Origin: Pontiellaceae bacterium B1224
GTDB lineage: Bacteria; Verrucomicrobiota; Kiritimatiellia; Kiritimatiellales; Pontiellaceae
Assembly (NCBI GenBank): GCA_029432815.1
Contig: JAROBA010000004.1
Coordinates: 62,001 to 126,000 of the forward strand
DNA: 64,000 nt
Direction: 5' to 3'
Shown here piece after piece: positions 56,301 through 62,777 of the stretch. The number at the start of each line of letters is the position of its first letter. Positions within the stretch are counted from its first letter, which is position 1. The position numbers and the translations under genes were made by a program. The notes under the pieces are model-generated. The model was not told where the DNA came from, did no database searches, and saw only the letters and a program-made list of their open reading frames with translations.

Positions 56301-56987
56301 ATGCGTACTTTCCTTCCATTCCTCATCGGCCTCCTCGCAGTGGGCGCTGCATCGGCCGCAAAAACCGGCACCGTCGTCTCCACTATCGATGCCGGCAGCT
56401 ATACCTATGTCGAAATTAACATCGAAGGGAAACCAACCTGGTATGCCGCTACCAAGCTCAACCTGAATAAAGGCGATCAGGTCGTGGCCCCCGACGGCAT
56501 GCCTATGAAAAATTTCCGAAGCGAGACCCTCGACCGCACCTTCGACCTCGTCTACTTCGTCGATACCATCCCCCTCGCGGGCGCGGCAAACAATGCGGGA
56601 GCCTTGCCCGCCGGTCATCCGCCGATCCAGACCACAGCGTGCCCGGCATCCACCCCGGCCCCTGCAGAAATCGCCAGCATCGAAAAACCCGAAGGGGGGA
56701 AAACCGTGGCCGAAATCTATCAGGATTCCGCCGCCCTCGCCGGCAAACCGGTTGTTGTGCGCGGCAAAGCGGTAAAAGTGACGAATGGGATCATGGGCAA
56801 AAACTGGGTTCACCTGCAGGATGGCACCGGCGATGCCGATTCAAATGATCTCACCGTAACCACCACCGACACCGTCACCCCAAATACAATCATCACCGTC
56901 CGCGGCATCCTCGCCACCGACCTCGATTTCGGTTCCGGCTACACCTACAGCGTCCTGCTTCAGGACGCTGCGGTTGAAACTGAGTAG
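56301..56987 (+). CDS. Exported OB-fold protein, NrfJ-like
   Basis: A 228-aa protein, 2 bp after the 11-haem gene, with GGAG before its ATG. Signal peptide MRTFLPFLIGLLAVGAASA. It has two parts. The first is the NrfJ-type pattern AGSYTYVEINIEGKPTWYAATKLNLNKGDQV...DGMPMKNFRSETLDRTFDLVYFV. The second is an OB-fold (GKPVVVRGKAVKVTNGIMGKNWVHLQDGTGD ... ITVRGILATDLDFGSGYTYSVLL). Proteins like this are found with multihaem nitrite-reductase-type loci; their role is not established. No haem motif is present. It is probably the last gene of the rightward cytochrome operon. Confidence 0.8.
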   Translation: MRTFLPFLIGLLAVGAASAAKTGTVVSTIDAGSYTYVEINIEGKPTWYAATKLNLNKGDQVVAPDGMPMKNFRSETLDRTFDLVYFVDTIPLAGAANNAGALPAGHPPIQTTACPASTPAPAEIASIEKPEGGKTVAEIYQDSAALAGKPVVVRGKAVKVTNGIMGKNWVHLQDGTGDADSNDLTVTTTDTVTPNTIITVRGILATDLDFGSGYTYSVLLQDAAVETE

Positions 56988-57007
56988 TCAACAACCCAGC
57001 GCACACG

Positions 57008-57022
57008 TTCCAACCTCTGGAA
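57008..57022. repeat. TTCCAR-NSN-YTGGAA palindrome, intergenic
   Basis: TTCCAACCTCTGGAA, with flanks CACG and (A)CGTG that extend the stem with a one-base bulge. It lies 20 bp after the NrfJ-like stop. Confidence 0.85.
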
Positions 57023-57057
57023 ACGTGCCGCCCACTCAAAGACCCTCTTCAGCGGAA

Positions 57058-57114
57058 AGCAGGCAGAATAATCATCAGGCGCAGTTCCGAATCATTCTGC
57101 CTCAATATTATTCT
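57058..57114. repeat. Imperfect inverted repeat with GGCAGAATAAT/ATCATTCTGCC arms
   Basis: AGGCAGAATAATC on the left and GAATCATTCTGCCT on the right, then a further ATTATTCTGC. It lies between palindrome copies in the 201-bp convergent gap after the NrfJ-like gene. Confidence 0.5.
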
Positions 57115-57121
57115 GCATATG

Positions 57122-57136
57122 TTCCAATCCCTGGAA
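57122..57136. repeat. TTCCAR-NSN-YTGGAA palindrome, intergenic
   Basis: TTCCAATCCCTGGAA in the convergent gap. Confidence 0.85.
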
Positions 57137-57173
57137 GTTTCCATGTTTTCAGTATCTTCCGTGGTTCGACCGC

Positions 57174-57188
57174 TTCCAACCTTTGGAA
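57174..57188. repeat. TTCCAANSNTTGGAA palindrome (exact), intergenic
   Basis: Spacer CCT. It directly abuts the stop codon of ccsA on the minus strand. Confidence 0.9.
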
Positions 57189-58955
57189 CTATTGAACCGG
57201 CCTGCTTTTCCAGAGCCGAAGCGGGACGAGGCCGGCGAAGATGACAAGCAGCTGCGAGCAGACAAAGACGAGCAGCCAGAAGGTGGCGGAGGAGGTAAAG
57301 CCGTAGGAGTGCAGGCCAACGCTGAGCTGGTTAACCCCGAACCATGACCAGGCCGTTACGATATTTCCGGCCACTGCCAGCACTGCAAATCCGCGGTTCG
57401 CAACCATTTTTCCGTAGCGCGCGTGTAGCATAATCGCGTTCCAGATTACGATCAGCAACGCCCCGTTTTCCTTCGGATCCCAGCCCCAGAAGCGGCCCCA
57501 TGAATCGTCGGCCCACAGGCCACCGAGTACCGTTCCAACAAAGCTGAGCAACAGGGCAAAGCAGGTGGTTCCATACATCATGCGATACATATTTTCGTTG
57601 GTCTCGGTATCGAGACGCCGCGAGAAGAGGCCTGCAAAAATATAGAAGATCCCGATCGTACCGGCCACAAACGTTGCCATGTAGCCGAGGGTCACCGTAA
57701 TCACATGGGTGGCCAGCCAGAAACGGGTATCGAGTACGGCGCGCATCATGGCCATCGTATCGCCGTCGCCGGCCAGGAAGTGTGCAATCAGCAGCGTAAC
57801 GAATCCGGCAATACTGCCCACCAGATTGCCCATTCCATCGGCCTTGCGGTAGACCAGCTCGAGAATAATCCCGGCACCGACCGCCGCCCAGCCGATGAAA
57901 ATGGCAGAGGAATAGAGGTTGGTGACCGGCGGGTAGCCGGATAGAAATACGCGGGCAATAATCGCAAAGGTGTGCGGAATGAATGCGCAGATCATGAGCG
58001 TCAGGCCGGCTTTGATGGGGCCCGGTTTTCGGGTCATCCAGCCGAAACAGCTCAACAGAAAGACCAGCAGATAGAGCTGGGCCGATTTCATGAACGCGCC
58101 CAGGCGATTGTAGAAGCACTCGAAAGAGAGCTTCCTGAACACCTCAGGATTATCCGCCATTACCAGCCCGCCGAACTCCATCAGACTATTATTAAACAAT
58201 GCAACGTTTCCTTCGCGGTAGGCAGCCAGCATGACGCCATAGGCCACGGCCGTCGGGTCGGGCTCCCCAATGTGCCCCATCGACTGCATCGCCGGATGGT
58301 TGGCCAGCAATGTGCTCATCAGCGGGCGCCACTTTTCATTTCCGGAGTTGGGAGGAATGACCAGCGGAATGGAAAAGCCTTCCAGTCGCATGTAGCGCTG
58401 CGCCACGGCCATCAGCTGTTCCTGCTGAATACTGGACGGATCTTCAAATGCCGACATGATATTCTGATAGAGATAAAACTTGTTGGCGGTCTTGATCACC
58501 TGCTTGTCATAAAGATCGCGCTGCTTTTCACTTTTCGCGTAGGCCGCGCGGGACGCTGCATCCAGTTTTCCAATGTTTGGAGCAACGTCCGCATAGGAAT
58601 AGCGGAAACGTTTGACCTCTTCCAAACCGAGGCTGGAGAGGACGTCGAGACTTTCAATGCGGAAGACCTTGTAGTTCATCGCTTCCGGGCGACCGGAAAT
58701 ATTGTCCAACAGCCACTTCGAGGCAGAAACCTTTTCTCCGTCGGCTGTACGCACCGATTGCTTATCCGAAAGAACAGTCAGAACATTCCGTGCCAGCGTG
58801 TCCATGGGCTTGGTGCGCCCCTCGTATTTTACGGGCAGATGCGCAAACGCATTAATCTGAAAGTCGGTCGCAGTTTCTTTCGGCGGTTTGACACCGCTTT
58901 GGAAAAACCAAACCGCGAAAAGAACAACGATGATCGTGCTGATATGTTTTTTCAT
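57189..58955 (-). CDS. ccsA: Cytochrome c biogenesis protein CcsA/ResC (System II)
   Basis: A 588-aa multispanning protein. The tryptophan-rich haem-handling motif is present as WADDSWGRFWGWDPKENGAL, with flanking histidines (IPHTFAII, FWLATHVITVTLGYMA, LHARYGK, GLHSYGF). The N-terminal part (residues about 30-290) is a long extracytoplasmic region between the first helix and the main membrane core. CcsA with CcsB moves haem across the membrane and attaches it to CxxCH apocytochromes. AGGAG precedes the ATG, which overlaps the ccsB stop by one base. Placed next to 43 haem sites, its role is evident. Confidence 0.92.
   Translation of the reverse strand: MKKHISTIIVVLFAVWFFQSGVKPPKETATDFQINAFAHLPVKYEGRTKPMDTLARNVLTVLSDKQSVRTADGEKVSASKWLLDNISGRPEAMNYKVFRIESLDVLSSLGLEEVKRFRYSYADVAPNIGKLDAASRAAYAKSEKQRDLYDKQVIKTANKFYLYQNIMSAFEDPSSIQQEQLMAVAQRYMRLEGFSIPLVIPPNSGNEKWRPLMSTLLANHPAMQSMGHIGEPDPTAVAYGVMLAAYREGNVALFNNSLMEFGGLVMADNPEVFRKLSFECFYNRLGAFMKSAQLYLLVFLLSCFGWMTRKPGPIKAGLTLMICAFIPHTFAIIARVFLSGYPPVTNLYSSAIFIGWAAVGAGIILELVYRKADGMGNLVGSIAGFVTLLIAHFLAGDGDTMAMMRAVLDTRFWLATHVITVTLGYMATFVAGTIGIFYIFAGLFSRRLDTETNENMYRMMYGTTCFALLLSFVGTVLGGLWADDSWGRFWGWDPKENGALLIVIWNAIMLHARYGKMVANRGFAVLAVAGNIVTAWSWFGVNQLSVGLHSYGFTSSATFWLLVFVCSQLLVIFAGLVPLRLWKSRPVQ
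58568..58582. repeat. One-mismatch copy of the palindrome, intragenic
   Basis: TTCCAATGTTTGGAG in ccsA; coding strand reads A-P-N-I-G-K. Confidence 0.7.
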
Positions 58956-60373
58956 TAACCGTTGCTCCTCTGGGACCGGCGAAGCGATTGAACGAACTGA
59001 GCGGCCATACCAACAAAAACAATCATGCAGGAGAGATAGGGAATCATCCAGCTGTCGTTACGGACCACCTGCAGCACAGTGCCGCCGTCATCGGGCAGAT
59101 AGCCCGACTGATAAAACGTGCGGCGGGCATAGCGAAGCGGATTATTCATCCATATCCGCAGCTCACGATCCACATCATCTCCCTCATTCACCAACATGAT
59201 CTGACTGGCAAAATCTTTGGGCATCTGAGTGCCTTCATATTTTTCGTGCACAAAATCGAGCAGTTTAATGGAATAGGGGCTGCCGCTTGGCGATGTTAAA
59301 TATTCCCGACGGAAGCGGAAATAAACCTCATATTCGTGATCGACCAATTTGATGCGCGTCGGCATATCCCAGGCGCGATTCACAAAGTTGGGATACATCC
59401 AGATACTGAGAATATAGCGTCCGAGTGATGCCCCGCTTTCGCGATCAAACAACTCAATATCCACCGCCGGGGCATTGCGTGCTCCGGTGGCACCGCTCAC
59501 TTCGGGTTGTTCACCCACATAGAGCCGCGATCCGTACCCTTCGTATTGCGGATAACCGCTTCGAATGCCCGCAGGAATGGAATCCAGCGGTTGCGGTCGG
59601 GTGGAGTTCACAAAATAGTCATGCACTTTCACATCGAAGGGAAGCCCGTCCGAGCTGATCACATCCCCAACCTGGAGCAGGCGCTGCGGCAGAACCGTTA
59701 CACTGTCGTGGTCGGGATTGGATTTATCCGTAAAGGCGATTTCCAGTTGTTGCGAGTGGTCAATATAGTTGACTGTTTCGCCTTCCTTAATCGTCATGGT
59801 GGCTTCAACCGCATACATGGCGGTCAAAAACTCGCCGACCATCAGGAACAGGATGCCGCCGTGCAGCAGCACCATGCCGGCGCGTTTGCGATAAAGCAGC
59901 ACGCAGGCAATGTAGAAAATAACGGCCGCCAGCGTGCCGCGACCCAGACGAAGAAAGACCCGCCAGAATGCGTCATCTTCCGTGGCGGCGACCGGTGCTG
60001 TGCCCCATCCGAACATTACGCCCAGGGTCACCAGTACGCCGAGTGCAAGCACCACCAATCCCGCGATACGCCGTCCGCCGTTAACCTGAACTTTAAAACT
60101 GGCCCAGTGCACCATCACCAGATTGATGGTCAACAGCCAGCCAATCAGGAACCCGCCGGGAAACGGCAACCGGATATCGGGAACATCCCACGATCGGGGA
60201 AAGAAAACCGGCAGGTCAATCCAGGCGATCAGACAACGGAAATATTGGTCGACCACCGTCCAGATGCCCTTATCCACCTGCGCCAGCGTGCCGGCAAAAA
60301 CCAGCACCATACTCAGCGAAAGCAGTACAACCGTCAGTTTCAGCGAGAGGAAAAAATCAACGATTTTTTTCAT
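58955..60373 (-). CDS. ccsB: Cytochrome c biogenesis protein CcsB/ResB (System II)
   Basis: A 472-aa protein with the ResB layout. There are three membrane helices in the first 220 residues (LKLTVVLLSLSMVLVFAGTLAQ, FLIGWLLTINLVMVHWASF, IAGLVVLALGVLVTLGVMFG), another near 150-175, a large periplasmic beta domain, and a last helix near the C-terminus (WMIPYLSCMIVFVGMAAQF). The start LSLKLTVVLLSLSMVLVFAGTLAQVDKGIW is characteristic. It partners CcsA. It is flanked by one-base stop/start overlaps on both sides, so the three genes 60987-57189 form one operon. Confidence 0.9.
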   Translation of the reverse strand: MKKIVDFFLSLKLTVVLLSLSMVLVFAGTLAQVDKGIWTVVDQYFRCLIAWIDLPVFFPRSWDVPDIRLPFPGGFLIGWLLTINLVMVHWASFKVQVNGGRRIAGLVVLALGVLVTLGVMFGWGTAPVAATEDDAFWRVFLRLGRGTLAAVIFYIACVLLYRKRAGMVLLHGGILFLMVGEFLTAMYAVEATMTIKEGETVNYIDHSQQLEIAFTDKSNPDHDSVTVLPQRLLQVGDVISSDGLPFDVKVHDYFVNSTRPQPLDSIPAGIRSGYPQYEGYGSRLYVGEQPEVSGATGARNAPAVDIELFDRESGASLGRYILSIWMYPNFVNRAWDMPTRIKLVDHEYEVYFRFRREYLTSPSGSPYSIKLLDFVHEKYEGTQMPKDFASQIMLVNEGDDVDRELRIWMNNPLRYARRTFYQSGYLPDDGGTVLQVVRNDSWMIPYLSCMIVFVGMAAQFVQSLRRSQRSNG

Positions 60374-60987
60374 TAGTGGTTGTGGCCTTCAAACTGAATG
60401 GATTCAAGAAAGCCACGAATTTCAGACGCTTTGGCCTGCAGCTCATCAACCGATCCCTTGGCGGTGAAGTACCAATAACTAGGCGAAAGGTCGATAATGG
60501 CCGCAATGATTCCCTTCCCGCCCTCTTCGTTATAAATCTCAATGTAGCTCACCTCATGACCACCGGCGGTGAAAACCTGCACGTCTTCAGTAATTTCTTC
60601 CGCCGAAACATCTGGCAGGCCTACCTGACCGCGCCAACGGTTAACGTTGCTGGGCACATCGCCCACGGAGAGAGAGGTCAGGTAAAAATCGATCGCGGTG
60701 CCTTCGATGGAATAACTGGCCTTGCGCATGCCGGAGCCGGGATTTTCCGTCCATCCGTCCGGAAGGTCGGCCGTAAACCCGGGACTGGCCGGTGCTTGTG
60801 CGGTCATGGCAGCATGGGCGGCCATCACAGCCTGGTTATCCGCGTCCGATCCCATCATATTAGAAGCTGGCGCAGCGGCGGGTGCGGCAGCTTTTTCCTT
60901 GGGCACGACATAGCTTACGGTCTCTTCTTTCCCGCAGCCCGCAATAAAAATGGATGATCCAATGAGCAGTAAAACACTAAATTTCAT
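60373..60987 (-). CDS. Lipoprotein of the ccs operon, 204 aa, unknown function
   Basis: ATG 60987 has AAGGAA seven bases upstream; the longer frame to 61032 is rejected. Signal peptide MKFSVLLLIGSSIFIAGCGKE with lipobox FIAGC. An Ala/Pro-rich linker (about residues 30-65) is followed by a compact domain with FTADLPDGWTENPGSGMRKASYSIEG and PSYWYFTAKGSVDELQ. I do not recognise a named family. Its stop overlaps the ccsB ATG by one base, so it may help in cytochrome maturation or thiol chemistry, although it has no CxxC motif. Confidence 0.75.
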   Translation of the reverse strand: MKFSVLLLIGSSIFIAGCGKEETVSYVVPKEKAAAPAAAPASNMMGSDADNQAVMAAHAAMTAQAPASPGFTADLPDGWTENPGSGMRKASYSIEGTAIDFYLTSLSVGDVPSNVNRWRGQVGLPDVSAEEITEDVQVFTAGGHEVSYIEIYNEEGGKGIIAAIIDLSPSYWYFTAKGSVDELQAKASEIRGFLESIQFEGHNH

Positions 60988-61185
60988 GGTCAGATTCCTT
61001 ATATGAAAAGTTGAGCGAATATAGAAATCCAACCCCTCGATGTCGACTAATATTATAATGTTTAAGGTCTATCCAACTTGCATTCCCGCCCGTCGTTGCC
61101 TATGTTTCCGCGTTTTGCAGGAAGTATAATATCTGCCTAGCCAAATAATACAGGCTTTGATCTACTGATTTACAAAGAAAGCACC

Positions 61186-62682
61186 ATGACAGAATTAGAA
61201 CAGAATCATAGTGGCATCCATATCAACCTCTTCCTGAACGATCGCCCGTGCCTGGTGGTTGGCGGCGGGAAAGTGGCCCTGCGTAAAATCATGTTACTGC
61301 TCGACTCCGGCGCTCTGATCACCGTCGTAAGTCCGAACGTCTGCGAAGAGCTTGCTAAACTGATTCAGCAGGAAAAAGTTCGCCATATTGCGCGCCGCTT
61401 TGAAAACGACGACGTTGCAGGCAGCACCATTGTGTATGCCGCAACGAACAGCCGCGGCGTAAACCGAGGCATTCTTGAAGCCTGCCGGGAGCGGGGTGTT
61501 CTCTGCTGCTGTGTGGACGGAAACTGGGCCCAAAGCGATTTTACCACACCGGCCATGACACGGCACAATCAGTTGACTCTGTCGGTCTCCTCCGGCGGAA
61601 AAGACTGCCGCCAGTCCAAAATGGTGAAAAACAGCCTGGCACGTCATCTTAAAATGATGGATGCCGCTCACCTCGTCGTCGTCGGCACCGACCATAATCA
61701 TCTGAACGTTGAAGAACGTGAACCCTTTCATCTCACCGGCCATCGTTTTGAGCGCGCCGGATTCATGATTATGCAGCTGTGGGGTATCCACGAATTTATG
61801 GTCCTGAATACGTGCAACCGGGTGGAAATCATCGCAGTCGTCTCGCAGGAAACGGCGGAAAACGGAATTTTGCGGCACATCCTGGGCTTCACGAATCTCA
61901 AGGAAGATAAGTTTTACATTAAGGAAGGCTGGATGGCCTTCAAACATCTCTGCCTGGTCACCGCCGGTATGCTCTCGCAAACACCCGGTGAAAACCACAT
62001 TACCGCACAGATGAAGGAAGCGCTGGAAACCGCAAAACAGCGCGGGTGGGCCGGCAACATGACCCAGGAATGGATCAATTCGGCTCTTCATATTTCCAAG
62101 GCCATCAAAAATGATGTGGCCCCCCTGCTCCATAGTTACGAGATCGAAGACCTCGCCCTCCGCTATCTGGAAGCACACGGCAAGAATCTATCCGAATCCA
62201 CCCTCATGGTGCTCGGCGCAGGGATGATCGGCAAAGGCCTCGTGAACGACAGCCTTCCAAAGATTGGAAAAATCATTTGGTGCTACCACGTCAACAAACC
62301 GGAACTTCCGGCGGGTACTGAAGATAAAATTGAACTTTGCACCTTTAACGACATGAAAAACCGCATCACCGATGCCGACATCATCGTCAGTGCCACCGAC
62401 GCTCCCGGCCATATTCTGCACATGGCACACGCCCCGTTTTTTAATCAGGAACGGCCCGTCGTTGTGATCGACCTCGGGATGCCGCGCAATATCGATCCCG
62501 AACTCGATGACCTTTCGTCCGACGTCACCGTCGTCGATCTCGATGGCTTGAAATACTGGTATCGCCGTGAACTCGCCGATATGGATGAAGTACTGACCCG
62601 CAGCCGTGGCATCGCCACCGCCAACAAGGATCTCTATGACAAGATCGCGAACAGTTTTAAAGGCGGGAACGCGACCGAGTAA
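61186..62682 (+). CDS. Fusion of precorrin-2 dehydrogenase (SirC/CysG-N) and glutamyl-tRNA reductase-like protein
   Basis: A 498-aa fusion. Residues about 10-155 are SirC-like: NAD-binding LVVGGGKVALRK, VYAATNSRGVNRGI, VDGNWAQSDFTTPA and LTLSVSSGGKDCRQSKMVKN. Residues about 160-490 are HemA-like: catalytic Cys in MVLNTCNRVEI, NADPH site LMVLGAGMIGKG and VVIDLGMPRNIDPE. The usual HemA signature GLDSMVLGEPQI reads GMLSQTPGENHI here, so this copy is divergent. The fusion would combine the first step of the pathway with NAD-dependent oxidation of precorrin-2 to sirohydrochlorin. A stand-alone HemA is at 50315. A weak GAAAG lies upstream of the ATG. Confidence 0.88.
   Translation: MTELEQNHSGIHINLFLNDRPCLVVGGGKVALRKIMLLLDSGALITVVSPNVCEELAKLIQQEKVRHIARRFENDDVAGSTIVYAATNSRGVNRGILEACRERGVLCCCVDGNWAQSDFTTPAMTRHNQLTLSVSSGGKDCRQSKMVKNSLARHLKMMDAAHLVVVGTDHNHLNVEEREPFHLTGHRFERAGFMIMQLWGIHEFMVLNTCNRVEIIAVVSQETAENGILRHILGFTNLKEDKFYIKEGWMAFKHLCLVTAGMLSQTPGENHITAQMKEALETAKQRGWAGNMTQEWINSALHISKAIKNDVAPLLHSYEIEDLALRYLEAHGKNLSESTLMVLGAGMIGKGLVNDSLPKIGKIIWCYHVNKPELPAGTEDKIELCTFNDMKNRITDADIIVSATDAPGHILHMAHAPFFNQERPVVVIDLGMPRNIDPELDDLSSDVTVVDLDGLKYWYRRELADMDEVLTRSRGIATANKDLYDKIANSFKGGNATE
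62255..62269. repeat. TTCCAANSNTTGGAA palindrome (exact), intragenic
   Basis: Spacer AGA. In the SirC-HemA gene, second frame (L-P-K-I-G-K). Confidence 0.9.
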
Positions 62683-62685
62683 AAA

Positions 62686-62758
62686 AAACAAACACAAAGG
62701 CACCGGGAACACAAAGCCCGACACATCCCGCAACTTAGAGTTCTTCATGTCTTCGTGT
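62686..62758. repeat. Inverted repeat of ACACAAAG / CTTCGTGTTT words between the two tetrapyrrole genes
   Basis: AACAAACACAAAGGCACCGGGAACACAAAG on the left faces CTTCATGTCTTCGTGTTT on the right; the arms are imperfectly complementary. It nearly fills the 95-bp gap. Confidence 0.6.
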
Positions 62759-62777
62759 TTAAAAAAGGTAGCAGCAC

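Noticed and set aside
7757-62269. Reading all palindrome copies as terminators
   Set aside because: About half lie inside coding regions and most intergenic copies lack a T-run; only the copies at 7782 and 25253 have terminator form.
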